Assembly: GCF_932294415.1 (NCBI RefSeq)
Contig: NC_065538.1
Location: 41,236,843-41,300,842, forward strand
Length of the DNA stretch: 64,000 bases
Direction of reading: 5' to 3'
Source of the DNA: Quercus robur
Taxonomy: Eukaryota; Streptophyta; Magnoliopsida; Fagales; Fagaceae
Made by a program: the position numbers and the translations under genes. The notes below the pieces were generated by a model. That model saw nothing but the letters and a program-made list of their open reading frames with translations, did no database searches and was not told the origin of the DNA. This document shows positions 12,182 to 25,600 of this stretch, piece after piece; within the stretch, counting starts at the first letter, position 1; every line of letters begins with the position of its first letter.

Positions 12182-14182
12182 CTAACATAGCCTCCTAACT
12201 TTATTCTGGTTGTTTCCCATGCATTGAGTTAGGTAATCCAACAACTTAATTTCTAGTGCCTTGAACTGTGCTATTTGAGTCTGCAATTCCAACTTCTCTC
12301 TCCTTAGGTTCTTGTTCTCCTCCAGGAGTAGCTGATGATTATTATTTTCCTCCATGGCAGTCATGGTGTTCTCTTCAGAAGCCTTTAGGTATGCTGGAAA
12401 GATACTTGGCTCACACTTCTTCCTGGTGATCTCTACTAGCAAATTTCTACACCCCTTCTGGAACTTCTCGTGCTTGAATTCCCATCTTTTGGATGATGTT
12501 TTCTTGAATCCCTGCTTTTTGGATGAGGGGTTAATTACCACACTATCCAAACCCATAGATATATATATATACACATACACCTTACACAACTTTCATTCAG
12601 TATATATGTACGTCTTTAATTATTTGGAGTTTTTAAATGTACGTCGTCTCCTATTAATTATATGGTTGTAAAATCCCCTGCTAGAAAATAATTATCTTCA
12701 TTTGAAATGAATTTAAAATGAATTTTATGATTTACATTAAATATTATAAATATAAAATGTATCTATAAATAACATGACACTAGGTTAACTGTTAGATATA
12801 TATATATATATATATATATATTACGCATGAAATAAATTCTCTCAATTTTAACCTAAAAAAGAAGAGTAGAGAAACTAATACGGAAATTGTTTGTCTCGCA
12901 CAATTGTAGAACCTAATCTTTTTCCTTTTTCTTCAACTTATCAAATAGCAAATGATAGGTTATACTAAGTCTTCTCCTTAATTAATAATCCTGCAAGTTC
13001 GAAGAGAGTTTTGATCCCAAATCTCCGACACCCTTTTTTTTTTTTTGAAGGCTGAGGCCTTAAAATTAACCTTTATCATTTAAAAAACTTCGCACTTCTT
13101 GTTGAAAAAACTATTTTGTAGTGTGTACTCTGTAATTAATCCATCTTTTTCTTTTTTACCTGGTCAGCTAGCGTGATTATTTTGACTCATTTAAAATTAA
13201 AATAACATTCACATTCTCTGGACTCAATTCTTTTCCATCTTTATTTTGACTAACTTGGTGGAATCTTTAATGACTTTAATCCTAATCTTTGAAAATGGGT
13301 TTTTAATTATAACTTGAAAAGTGCATATTATTTTCATTCAAATGCTTTGAATGGTACTACCACAACCATTCAAACATTGGCTACAATATTACAACATAAT
13401 AATAATAATATGATGACAACGAATTTCTGGCCAACATAAACTTTGATGTATATTAGATGAAATTCTCCACCAAAAGGTATATCCAACATAATCCCAGTTT
13501 ATACCTCTTTCAAGAAAGCAAAACCAATTTTTCTTGCCAACGCACCATATTTAGCAAGACAAACTTAGTAGAAACACATGTTGATACTACTAGATTAATG
13601 ACAGCTGATTTACTTTGATGCATATATAGGAGGACTGATTGACAGTATTGCTCTCAAACTTGAAGAATGGCATGCATATTGCACAAATTTAGACACAGAT
13701 CCTATGGAACTTAATTTAAGTTTTGTAATTAAATTCAAACATATAATAGTATTGACTAATAAAACAATTTTTATTATATTAATCAATGCAATCATATAGT
13801 TAAATTTAATTTGGGATTATAAAAGACAATATCTAATGAATTGTAACTAAGTTTTATCCTTATTCAGAGTTTAAGAGAAGGAGAGAAGGGAGTGTGGTGT
13901 GCTCACATATGTATTAAGTTGGCGAATGAAGCTAGAGAAGTTGTTGTGCTTGAAATATTTAGGCAACATGAGCTCTGAAAACTCAGCCGGAGACCATACT
14001 ACAAATCCAGTTCCCTCAGCATTCCATGATACTATATTTCTCTTGTCATCATCATCATCATCTTCATCATCTGCAACTCCTTCTAGCAAATCATATGTCT
14101 TCGATAAAAATGGAGCTGGGCATCGTGCCCTTGGAGACTGGCTTGTGCCCAGCAGGTTTATCTCCATTACATTTGTTGCCAT
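12182..14182 (-). CDS. HSFB3: heat stress transcription factor, class B (HSFB3-like)
   Basis: Two-exon nuclear transcription factor that would bind heat shock elements. Exon 1 is 14182-13907 (92 codons, start ATG at 14180-14182); intron 13906-12512 (donor GTGAGC, acceptor CAG); exon 2 is 12511-12182 (109 residues plus stop). The intron splits the DNA-binding domain after QLNTY, the conserved HSF intron position. The product is 201 residues. The winged-helix domain runs about 21-125 with [41 protein letters not shown] and [10 protein letters not shown] short leucine-rich HR-A/B oligomerisation region follows (about 150-190), then a basic end KVRRLC. The class A insertion and activator motifs are absent, which fits class B; I see no LFGV repressor motif. 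An acidic DDEDDDDDD run sits early in the DNA-binding domain. Class B is secure; the B3 subclass rests on resemblance. The frame is intact. Confidence 0.85.
12796..12821. repeat. (AT)n microsatellite in HSF intron
   Basis: An uninterrupted TA dinucleotide run inside the proposed intron of the heat stress factor gene. Confidence 0.9.
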
Positions 14183-14825
14183 ATATACCTGTAAGTTTAT
14201 TAATTTGTGATGCCCAAACTGTTCCTAATTCGGCTCCTCCATACTTATACTGTACTCTCTAGGAAAGTACTAGTGCCGTGGAAGGTGGACTGTCTGTTTC
14301 TTTAATTTGCCTTTCCCCCCAACTTTTCTTTTTTCCTTCTTTCTTTAATGTGCTTTACTGCATGCAACTTCTTTTAGGGGTAAAAGAGATAATCTCCTAG
14401 CTACATTATTTTTATGTTTGAAATCTTTACAAAAGATTGAATGTGACCGATGATGTTTTCCAAGGCGAAACCGAGGGATGGAAGTTTCATGATTTCGGTA
14501 TTAGGCTGTGACAAGTGGCACTCTATAGTTTATTTATTTAGATGGAAATGCATAATATAAAACTTTGGGTGTGTTTATTACGAACATGTAACTTCAAGTC
14601 ATAATTTATGTGCAATTTGAGAGCATTCACATCAGTTAGTTTATAATATAAAAAGTTGTAAAATGTCCACACTTTTGCCCATAAATTACTAAAATTAGTT
14701 GTGGGTGTATAAATGTGCAAATATACAAACTTGTTATAGTAATTGTGCATATATTCACTATCATTGGTCATGTGTAAATGATTTTTTAATTCTTTTTTTT
14801 CCCTTCATAATAGACATCTTCCTAT
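14183..14825. other. non-coding, 5' flank of HSF gene
   Basis: Upstream region of the minus-strand heat stress factor gene, expected to hold its promoter and 5' UTR. I could not place a heat shock element or TATA box with confidence. Near 14610 a GAGCATTCACATCAG motif looks like the end of a small dispersed repeat. Confidence 0.4.
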
Positions 14826-15525
14826 TCAGAGCATTAACATCGGCTGTTCTAAAAATATGTCATTTAAACACATGAACTACTTTATTATTTTAACACATCA
14901 TTTTACAATTCACCCTATATCGCATATTATATTCTTCAATTCAATACATTTAAATAATATTAACTTAAAACTAAGCTCAATACAAAGCACAACCTAGTGG
15001 GTAGTAGCTACCAACCAACAACCACCACCACAACCTCCGCATCCTCCACAACCCAAAACACGACTCAAAACAAACCCAACCAAATATCCAAAACAAACCC
15101 ATTACCAAACCCAAAACCACCAAAGGCGAGTCGACTGCCACAAACCACAACCAAAACTGTTGGAATCCTTCAACAAATTTCAAATTTGAAAACCACAAAT
15201 TTAAATAATAAAAAAAGCTCATCGATTGCCAAATTTCAAACCCATCGACTGCCCAACCCAACCAACCCAAAACCTCAACCCATAACACCACTGCAACCAA
15301 CCAGCCCATATTGCAGACCCAAAATACTCTTGACGACGATCCACAATGCTGCCGCTCAATAAAGAGAGAAGAAAGAGGTTTATCTAGACTTGATCTAAGG
15401 TGCAAAGAGAGACGTTTGAGGGTGAAAGAGGGGGCTCAGAATCTGACCAAGAGAGAGCACGTGGTGTGTGAGAGAAACTCGAATAAAAAATACTCAAAAT
15501 ATGTTTAGCACATCCAACCGTATCA
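14826..15525. mobile_element. MITE-like repeat, tentative
   Basis: The left end (GAGCATTAACATCGGCTGTTCTAAAAATATG) resembles in inverted form the sequence near 15495-15525 (ATATGTTTAGCACATCCAACC), and its first 120 bp resemble 227-355. The interior is AC-rich with no coding domain. Boundaries and target duplication are not clear. Confidence 0.35.
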
Positions 15526-17972
15526 TTCTACTATTGGAACAATATTGTAGCATATGCCAAATTGATATGGCATTTGACACATCTAATAAGGGTAAGTTTT
15601 TGGTATATGGTGTGCCAAAACTCTCATCCTCTTCCCCCTCATTTTTTCCTCCCCTCATACAAAACTATCACCCCAACCCGACAACAAAACCCCTGCTTGG
15701 CCCAACCTCAACCACTAGTCAAGGTAGTACCACCCAAATACAAAAACCCCAGAACTAAAATTAACAATAACCCATTATAGACTAGCAAGAACCTAGATGA
15801 AATCAAATCCCAAAATTAACCAAAACCTAGATGAAATCAAGTGAGGATCATGGCGGTGCGACATCAAGAGGGTAGGGATTAGAGGTGCTAGTGGTGGGTC
15901 GCTACAACTAGGGCCTGCTTGGGCTGTTAGCGGTGGTGAGGTTGGTCATGTTGATCATATGTTCGGTTTGAGAGAGAGAGGGAGAGAGGTGAGGTTAGGT
16001 CAAGTTGATTTGTGTTGTGTTTGTGTGAGAGAGGGAAAGTGAGATTGTGAGAGGGTTCTACCGTTCTAGAGAAATGGACAGAACGCTGAAGGAAATACTG
16101 TGAGAAGAAGGAAATTCTTCATAAAAAAAAAAAAGTAAAAGAATGAACATTTTATTGAAATAAATGTTTATAATAGATAATCTGATATGAGTGTTTTGTG
16201 TCTTTGAAAAGTGGTTGTATAAAATAGGAAAATTAGGTTCTTATACTAAAGTAGATAGAAAATTTTGCACTTGAGTGTGTAAACTAGTTTTTACCCTAAA
16301 ATGTTTTCTTCTTTAAGTATGTTTGTAACCATGAGATTTATGATCGGAGAGCCAAATTATATATTGAAATTTTAGGAGGTTAAAGTCAAATCTTTATACA
16401 CAAGTGTTTAACGTAAAATATGATATTGAAACAAAAAATTTCAAAATTTTGTGGGGCCATGGCCCCTCATGCTTCAACTTGGCACCGTCACTACAAGAAA
16501 GCATGGGGGAAGAATAAAGAAAAAAGTGAATAAAAATATACTCATTTTTTTTCCCTTTCCTATAAACATAGAGTTAGATATCTGTCACTTGAATTTGGAG
16601 ATAAAGATCCAAAACCGAACTTCAGAATTGAGAAGGTATGCAAAATTAAACCATTTAATTAATTAACATTTTTTTTCCTTCAAATTTTCAATCAGAAGAT
16701 ATAACAAGGGCTGAATGTCGCATTCTACATATCCGGGCAAGAACTTTACATAATATAGGTATTAAATTTTATTATTAAAAAATTATATATGTCATTTCTT
16801 GGGTGACTTGAAGCATGCGAGGACATACAATAACATAATAAAGGTATTAAATTAGCCAATTTATTGTCATGTTAGTCAAGGCATTGATGGAGTGGGGGCT
16901 TGGTTTGAAATCTTACCATCAGCCAAATAAAAAACTAAGATTAAAATTTATAGCCAAAAAGAATAACAACATTTGCTCAAAAAATAAAAAAAGAATAACA
17001 ACAAGTAAGACAAAATTTTCCATAAAACTAAAAATATCAATAACTCTAGGGACATAATATTTTTTTTTGTTTTAATTGGAGCACGATAAAAATTATTTTG
17101 AACTCACGTGAAAGCAACCTCAATCATCTAAAATTTAAGGAAAAAAAAAAAAAAAAGCTTTGTGCCTTACATTACTTTAACAAAAAATAAAATTGCAACA
17201 GGTTTGGGTGCATAGAATATGATCCACTCCTAGGTCATCCCATCAGTCTACCGACAGGTTCCCAGAAAAAGGAAAAAAAGAATGGAAAATCAAAGGGCGG
17301 GCCGCGAACTCTGACCCGGTTTTGGAAGAGTCTGGTAAAATTTTCTAATATCTGCCGTGTCTTGATGAAGAATTTTTTTTGCATGATATCACATTATTTG
17401 GGCAACACTGTCTTGTCCTTGTTTATACATTATCTATTTATTTTGTTAAAATTAAAAAATTTTATTAAAAATATCATAAATAAAAATAAAAATTAACTAA
17501 AATAATATAGTAAAACTTATAAATAATATCAAAAAAATACATTAAAAACCATAATTAATACTAAAAATAAATAAAATATTAAAATAAATTAACAAAAATA
17601 AATAATACTAAACGCACACGAATAATGATAAGTACAAAATCCCTGCCCACCTGCAATTTGTAACACGTTTTACTTTTACAAAAAAAAGATGGTAGGTGTA
17701 TGATTGATGCAACCATTAATAAAAGTTGAGATTGATGGGGGCGGTTATATTTAATTCATGTGCTTCTTATTATCATAATCACTATCAGAATTTAGCAAAA
17801 AAAAAAATAATCACTATCAGAATGCTGAAGAAGAGGAATCGTAGAATTGTTTAGCTAAAAAAGAGGAATCGTAGAATTTTCCAGTATTTGGCAACCTTGA
17901 TTTGACTGCTCATGCTGTTAGGTGTTTACTAATCAGCATGATAAAGCCTATCAATGCGCATGTCAACTGTCA

Positions 17973-17977
<5 letters not shown>
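15526..17977. other. non-coding
   Basis: About 2.4 kb without a recognisable gene. It includes a GA-rich patch (15965-16060), AT-rich stretches (17400-17640) and a short duplicated AATAATCACTATCAGAAT / AAGAGGAATCGTAGAATT pair (17775-17880). Confidence 0.5.

Positions 17978-18004
<27 letters not shown>
17978..18004. repeat. (CT)n microsatellite
   Basis: An uninterrupted CT dinucleotide run. Confidence 0.9.
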
Positions 18005-18185
18005 AAAAATTTTAGGCTGAAAAAATTCTGCATTCAAGTTCTCATTCAATAGAAAATAATAATAGTAAAATGTTTTGGTTATTTACCCAATTTTTTTTTT
18101 TTTTGGTTTGTTTGTGTAGTAATATACTGATACGAATTGAAATTACCCTTTTTTTGGTTCATAACCAAGTTGCAAGAGAAATGTA

Positions 18186-19021
18186 TGTACATTTTTAGAC
18201 TCCTTAGAACACAATCAGAATAACATAGTTAATTAACCAAGTGATTACTTAGTCAAATTATTCAAATTTAGGTAAACACAAATATATTATATAATTGTAA
18301 AGTGTAGAAAATAAATAACACAACGATATAATAACCCAAGAAAACCAAACTGGTAAAAAATCTAGGAAGGATTTAACCAAACTATCCTCAAGGTAAAACA
18401 AATCTACTATGAAAGAATTGAAGTTTACACAATAGCTACTTAGACACTAACATCCTATTGCTACCTCGAGTAGGAAACTTACAACCATAACCACGTGACA
18501 GCTCCGAGTTCATGGACTACTTCTTTTTTGGATTCACAGCAAGCGCAAGCACTCCCGTTTGTGTATCTTTAAGCTCTTTATGCAGCAACCGAAGCGATCA
18601 CCAAGCTCTCGACATCAATCTTGAGATTGGAAACCCAAAGTATGTATAAAGGCAAACACCTCTAGATCTCACAAAAGATTCATACACACAGCATAAACAA
18701 CCACTGTAAAATGTGGTTAGGGTTTTTCCTTTTATATTTAAGGCAAAACATAAAACTTTACATGCTAAACGGGTTTGGGCTGAGTTAGAAAATTCTGCAG
18801 AAAAAACAATCTGCACAAGTTTCGATTGATCGAGTCTAATTCTCGATCGATCGAGTTAGGCAGATTTACACAGTAAATCCTGTAGTACACTCGATTCCAA
18901 TTTTACACATAAACATACTTTGAGCAAGTCTAAAACAAGACTAAACGCTTTGATCATAGTTTGCCAACATTATAAAATGAAGTTCTAATACATTTAAACC
19001 TAAAGTCTTAGTGGGTCAAAA
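18186..19021 (-). repeat. 3' LTR of copia element
   Basis: Aligns along its length with 27731-28565. In plus orientation it begins TGTACATTTTTAGAC. Its outer side is the ATGTA target duplication; its inner side adjoins the polypurine tract. It contains a TCGATCGATCGAG palindrome near 18845-18857. Confidence 0.9.
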
Positions 19022-19030
19022 TCCCCCTTT
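19022..19030 (-). promoter_or_regulatory. polypurine tract
   Basis: On the minus strand AAAGGGGGA lies directly before the 3' LTR, the expected plus-strand priming site for the retrotransposon. Confidence 0.75.
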
Positions 19031-19543
19031 AACAATTCGTGACAAAACACAGAATAAACAAAACGCTCAAAGTTTACAAAAACAGCCCATTACAATAACA
19101 TTGCCCAACAAAAAAAAATTCAACCTAACTACTATCTATCAGTTACAAGTGTAGACAGCAGCACAACTGAATCAACCTGTATATTCCTGTAACACTTAAC
19201 AAACACATAAACGCATGTGTGGAAAATACAAGTAAAACAAAATAAATTCTTGATTTCACATAATAAAAAACTACAAGACATATATCATGAAGAACCTCAT
19301 AAATATAAATCAATAATCAATGTAGCACAATATGAAACAAGAAACAAATATAAATACATCATAGTATTTCCCCCTATCATATAACTCAAATAAAACAAAA
19401 TACTTCATGAGCCAAAAAATATAAATATAGGATGAAGCACCTAGATACAATCTAAAGCTCCAAAACAACAAAAATCTCCCCCTATCAACAAAATCTCCTA
19501 TCCAAATGTACTTCCCTTTTTGTGATAAATTGCCAAAGAGCAA

Positions 19544-20644
19544 TCACTTATCATCAAAAGGAGGTGGTGGAGGTGACCGTCTAATGCTTGCCAAATCTAC
19601 TCTCAAGGATTGAAGCTCGGCAAGCACGTCCACCAAAAGCTGACCATGAGCCACCTGAATGGTCATGACAATCTCCAACATACGACGAATGCCCGAATTA
19701 TCCGAAGTAGAAGGTGGAGGAGCAACAGTAGCAATCGGATCCACATACGCGTCAGTAGAAGGATCACCTGTAGAAAAGGGAGGAGGAGGTGCGACACCAG
19801 AAGACGACTCAACCCTAGGGCATTTAGAGCTTGCTCTCATCTGAGTAGCCCTTTGCCTAAGAAAGATGGCACCTATAGGAGCTATAATATGAACAAGCTC
19901 AGACGCAGGAAACTCATCTAATCCTAGATGTAACAAAATCCTATGTATGAAAACAAGGAAGAACAACCCATACCCGGTAGAACTACTGTTATGAACCTTG
20001 ACCAAGGATTGAATAAAGAGATGAGGAAAACTCATAGGAGCGTCCGTCTCAAGAGCATACAAAAATGCACATCTCTCCAAAGGAATGGTGTGCAGATGAG
20101 AGATAGGCCAGATGGAATAGCAAGAAATCCGGAAAAAGAGATAATGAATCTCAGTTAACTCGTGAGAGGTGATCCGAGGATCAGAACCCCATTGTATAGA
20201 AGACCCAGTAAGATATGACATGATGTCATCCAAAGGAGGGATCTCATCGTAGGGATAAATAGGCTGTCGTACCAAAGGTACTCCCAGAGTAGAGGCCACT
20301 ACTGTAGGAGTAATGTTGTACTCTACATCCCTTATCCAACTCATCACATATTGTGTGTTGGAATCATCAAAGTGGACCGAGAGGTTCGAGTAGAACTCTC
20401 GAATCAAGGTAGCCAGAGGGGGATGTGAAATGTCCATCAAAGGAAGCCAACTCCTACACTCGAAGTTCCTCCTAATCTCACCATCTAGCTCATCTAACAT
20501 AACCTTCCTCTGAGCCCAAACAGACCTAAACACCATCAACTTATCATAAGCCTCTTGGTTTTTCTCAAACCGAAATCTATCACTATTAAAGATGGCTGCA
20601 GAAGAGGAGGCAGGTTTCCTATTGGCTCTAGTCTTCTTAGTCAT
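19544..20644 (-). CDS. plant transposon-associated protein (copia ORF3)
   Basis: Open frame of 366 residues from the ATG at 20642-20644 (MTKKTRANRK); an ORF extension further upstream is hydrophobic, T-run derived and unlikely to be translated. It lies between pol and the 3' LTR in the same orientation as pol, the place where Sireviruses carry an env-like ORF. It has no signal peptide or clear membrane segment. Conserved with the ORF at 40304-41452: LIREFYSNLSVH, ELTEIHYLFFRIS, PISHLHTIP, and APIGAIFLRQRAT. A proline-rich linker and a C-terminal segment (AHGQLLVDVLAELQSLRVDLASIRR) follow. It resembles the family annotated as putative plant transposon protein; function unknown. The frame is intact although pol is broken. 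Confidence 0.7.
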   Translation of the reverse strand: MTKKTRANRKPASSSAAIFNSDRFRFEKNQEAYDKLMVFRSVWAQRKVMLDELDGEIRRNFECRSWLPLMDISHPPLATLIREFYSNLSVHFDDSNTQYVMSWIRDVEYNITPTVVASTLGVPLVRQPIYPYDEIPPLDDIMSYLTGSSIQWGSDPRITSHELTEIHYLFFRISCYSIWPISHLHTIPLERCAFLYALETDAPMSFPHLFIQSLVKVHNSSSTGYGLFFLVFIHRILLHLGLDEFPASELVHIIAPIGAIFLRQRATQMRASSKCPRVESSSGVAPPPPFSTGDPSTDAYVDPIATVAPPPSTSDNSGIRRMLEIVMTIQVAHGQLLVDVLAELQSLRVDLASIRRSPPPPPFDDK

Positions 20645-22683
20645 GATGCTAAGGTAGGAAAGGACAAACAGAAGAGAAAAACAAAAAAAAAAAAAAAAAC
20701 AAAAAACAAAAAACAAACAAGAAAGCCCAAGGGCAGATTGCAAGTTAGAACGGAAATAATATAGCAAATAACAATCTATATGATACATGAACAATATCAA
20801 CCCATGATGCATGCTCTAATGCAGTGAGAATAAGTTCAATTTCATTGAAAAATCACAAAATTGGCTTGAGCATAGAGTTTATATCCAAAAACCCCAAATT
20901 TTGAAAACCCACTTTCACAAATTCCAACAAACTGACAAATATCAATTTACACAAGATAGAGAACAAATAATAATGATCAAATTAATCAATCTAACAAGCC
21001 AATTTCATCAAATTATGCTCAATTGAACAAAATCCCCAGTTTGGGTAGTTTCCAGCCCTAGAAAAATTCAATTTTTCTCAAACCAACAAATTGATCAAAT
21101 TAAACACCAAGGAACAACAAAAACCCCAATTTTCCTTAGGTTCAAAATTTTCCCAAAAATGCATGAAAAAAATGCATGAAACATGGAAATAAATGAAAAA
21201 GGAAAGGCAAAAAGGTCTTACCAGCCTTAGAAGTCAAAAAACCCTTGAAGAAATTTGTGGGAAAATGAAAAAATTTTGCTTTGAACCTTGACCGATCGAA
21301 GAGAGAGAGAGAGAGAACTTTTTGAAAAAGTTTGAATAGTGACAAACACATGAAAAACTTATGTTTTTAAAAAAAAACTCTTTGAATGATTTTTGATTGA
21401 TCAAAAATTAGATTCGATCGATCGAAAATTACATTCGATCAATCCAGCAGCAATTGAACCAGGTAGAATCAAACCAAAAGTTTAATCGCAATTTCGATTG
21501 GTCGAGAAACAGATTTGATCGATCGAAAATCTGGAAAAATCATATTTTTGAAAAACAGAGTAATTTTATGCAGAAACTCTTCAAAGCATAGTATTTTATG
21601 AATAGAATGCATGAGTATGAGATGAAATACTTTTCAAAAACACTTGTATTGAACCCATATCTCCCAAAAATAAGATTTTCAATCAATTTTCCTTAAATTC
21701 TTAAACTTCAAACACATTTTGCATTATAATCAAGGAATTTTCAATCTTGGATGGCCAAAACAAGATCACACACAATAACATGTACAAAGTTTAGCAAAAA
21801 GTAATTTGTGTAGTGTGTGCAATTGGCAAAAGCTTGAGATACATGTGAGGTGATATGTGAATAGTAATCAAGCACAAATCTACAAAATTCATCACATAAA
21901 TTTGAAAGAGACAATCACCTGAAGAGTTACATCATATAACTCCCACATCTCCTAGAAAAAAAGCTTGCAATCATATAAGTTTCTTGATTTGCCTCATATT
22001 GTACACACCAATTTTATTTGATCAGAAACTTATTAAAAAAAACCAGGATAATGTACACACCAATTTCATTTGTTGATTTAATTATAGTCCAATAATCTAC
22101 ACACAAATTTTAGTATTTAAACCGAGGCTACACCTTATGTTCTTTTTGTACATGTGTTACACTTTCTCGAGTACAAAATCATATGGTATGCACTAAGGTG
22201 TTCATGATTGGCTAGTGAATAGTGGTGAGATGGTTATTTATGCCTTTCTCATTAAGTTCAAGTCCAACAATCAAAGGCATGTGACTTCAAGATCAAGACA
22301 AAGTGATAAAAAAAACTATAAACATCTTCTCACATAGCATGCACTACAAAGCTCAAACTAGTAAGGTGTAATAAATAAGCTCATCCAAGCTAAACAAGGT
22401 ACAAAGACATATCATGTAAAGATAAATTGGCCAACCTTGATTTCAAATCCAGGAAATAATGCAAAACACATTTTGCTTCCCTTTTTTTTTTTCTTTTTTT
22501 TTTTTTTGAAAAGAAATAACAAAAACAACCTAGAATGAAATACATGAATGTTATGCAATGCAAATCCTAAAAAAACAAAGAAAACAAAAATAACAAAGAA
22601 GAATGGTCACAAAGAGTAAAACAAGGAAGCACAAGGACCATGAAAACCAAAGATGATCAAGGACACAAAATCACACCAATTAC
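20645..22683. other. non-coding part of copia element
   Basis: Sequence between pol and ORF3 with A/T homopolymers and several TCGATCGA-type palindromes (about 21290-21530). No additional ORF with a recognisable motif. Confidence 0.6.
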
Positions 22684-25600
22684 TTAATGAAGTGTTTCAA
22701 ACTTACTTCTATCAAGAGGGTTGGTGAAGATGTCAGCATTCTGACGTTTAGTAGGGATATACTCAAGAGTCACAATCTTTCTTTCAACAAGATCCCTAAT
22801 AAAGTGATATCTAATCTCTATGTGTTTAGTCTTAGAGTGTTGAATAGGGTTCTTAGAGATATTAATAGCACTAAAATTATCACAATAAACAACCATGGTG
22901 TCTTGTGTTATCTCATAATCACTCAAAAACTTTTTCATCCAAAGAAGCTGTGAGCAACAACTTCCAGTAGCAATATATTATGCTTTTGTAGTAGACAGAG
23001 AGATAGAATTTTGTTTTTACTCATCCAAACAACAAGATTGGCTCCTACATAAAAACACCCACCCGTGGTATTTTTTCTATCATTGGCATTGCCGGCCTAA
23101 TCTGAATCAGAAAAACCAGCAAGAGACAAATTTGACTCTTTGCCATAGAACAATCCATAATCACAAGTTCCACTAACATATTTTATGATTCCTTTAACAG
23201 CATTCAAATGTGAAACCTTAGGATTAGATTGAAATCTAGAGCATGCACCAACATTGAATGCAATATCAGGACGACTTACAGTTAAATACAACAAACAACC
23301 AATCATACTTCTGTATATTGTAACATTAACAGACTCACCGGATGTATCATTGGTTAACTTTGCATTTGCAACCATTAGTGTTCTAGCATGTGCAGTCCTG
23401 TTAAGTCCAAATCTCTTGACTAGATTTCTAGCATACTTAGCTTGGTTAATGTAGATTTCAGAATCCGTTTGCTTTACCTGCAATCCCAAGAAATAAATCA
23501 GTTCACCAACCATACTCATTTCAAACATCGCCTTCATTTCATCTGCAAAAGATTGAGCAAGAGAATCATTAGTAGCACAAAAAACATTTTCATCAACATA
23601 AATTTGAGCTACTACAAAATAATCCTTATCCTTTCATATAAAGAGAGTAGTATCTGCAAATCTTCTTTTGAATCCATGCTCAATGAGATAAGCAATTAAC
23701 CTATCATACCATGCCCTAGGAGCTTATTTCAAACCATAGAGGGCTCTCTTTAACTTGTAGACATCATCCTGTCTGTGAGGATCAACAAAACCCTTTGGTT
23801 GTTCAGTATATACATCTTCTTGCAACATTCCATTCAAAAAAGCACTCTTGACATTTATTTGATAGAACTTGAAATTCAGATGACTTGCTATGGCCAAAAG
23901 TATCCTAATGGATTCCAGTCTTGCTATCGGTGCAAAAGTCTCATCAAAATCAATTACTTCCACTTGTGTGTAACCTTGAGCAACAAGTCTTGATTTATTT
24001 CTAATAACTGTACCATGTTCATCTGACTTGTTCTTAAAAATCCACTTAGTTCCAATCACATTTACTCCCTTTGGTCTAGGAACTAATTCCCACACATCAT
24101 TCCAAACAAATTGATGAAGTTCTTCATGCATGGAATTAACCCAATCAGCATCTTGAAGTGCTTCATCCACCTTTTTCGGTTCAAATTGGGATAGATAGCA
24201 TGAGTGAGTAATTACATTCAAGGCTTTGGATTTAAATCTTATGTTATCATTTAGACTCCCCAATATATTTGTGATAGGGTGATTTAACTTTACTCTAAAA
24301 GATGGACCTTTGACTAGAGATGTGGAGGTACCTTTTTGTTCTGATAAAGGACTAGGCTTTCCTTGTTCTTGTTGAGGTTCATGAACCAGTGTGGATGGTT
24401 CAAAACTTGATGGTGCTGAAATAGTATCATTCAAAAATAGTAGATGTTCATCACTATGCTTCCCAACATAATCATCAGGAATAGAATCCTCAACCTCCAT
24501 AGTCTTTTCTTGAACCGAAAGAATATTTTCTGAATGAGGTTCTGAACATAGTTCATCATTGATCACCACATTTGAAGACTCCAAGACTGTTTTAGTTCTC
24601 AGATTGTATACTCTGTATTCTCTACTAGCGGATGAGTATCCCAGAAAGTATCCATTGTCGCTTTTTGCATCAAACTTTTCTAGGTTCTCTCTATCACGCA
24701 GAATGTAACAGTCACTGCCAAATATCCGGAAATATTTGATAACAGGCTTCTTTCCTTTCTTGAGTTCATAGGGAGTTTTTTTGGAATCAGGTCTGAAATA
24801 CACCCAATTGAGTGTATGGCAAGCAGTGTTAACAGCTTCTCCCCATAAGGATTTGGGCAACCTTTTGTTGTGTAGCATGACACGAGCCATCTCTTGAACA
24901 ACCCTATTCTTCCGTTCCACTATTCCATTTTGTTGCGGTGTCTTGGATGAAGAGAACTCTTGATGTGTGCCTTGATCATTGCAGAAGGCAGCCAGTTTTG
25001 TATTTTCAAATTCTTTTCCATGATCACTTCTAATTCTAGCTATCACAGTACCTTTCTCAACTTGTAATTTCTTGCACAAGTGTATCATCTTTTCAGGAGC
25101 CTCAATTTTATCTCTCAAAAGCACAACCCAAGTATATCTAGTAAAATCATCCACAACAACTAGAATATACTTCTTTCCACCTAAACTCTGAACTCTGGTA
25201 GGACCCATGAGATCAATGTGCAACAACTCAAGAGTTCTGGAAGTTTGAACTTCAGTTACAGACGGATGCTTGGACTTCACTTGTTTACCCATTTGACATG
25301 GTCCACAGATGCACTTTTCTATCTTCTCAAACTTAGGCAAACTAATAACTGCATCACACTTGCAAATCTTCTCTAATTGCTTGTGACTTGCATGTCCTAA
25401 CTGTTGATGCCATAAGTCTACTTGATTGATCTTTACACTGAAACACTTGTTGCTTATACTTGGTGTTATACCATAACAGTTGTCAGCTGTCCTCACACTA
25501 ATACACATATAGTCACTTCCTCCATCAAGTATCTCACATTCATACTTGGTGAAAAGAACATTTAGTCCATTGTCACAAATCTGATTGATGCTGAGTAAGT

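Noticed and set aside
12354-12671. 105-residue plus-strand ORF over HSF exon 2
   Set aside because: Antisense shadow of the heat stress factor coding exon.
14997-15405. 121- and 142-residue ORFs on opposite strands
   Set aside because: AC-rich low-complexity DNA gives long frames on both strands; no domain.
20645-20812. N-terminal hydrophobic extension of copia ORF3, possible signal peptide of an env-like protein
   Set aside because: It is encoded by a T-run with upstream leader sequence, and the homologue at 41452 begins at the position equivalent to the internal ATG.
24680-24901. Additional minus-strand ORF in pol
   Set aside because: Out-of-frame shadow of the copia integrase/RT.
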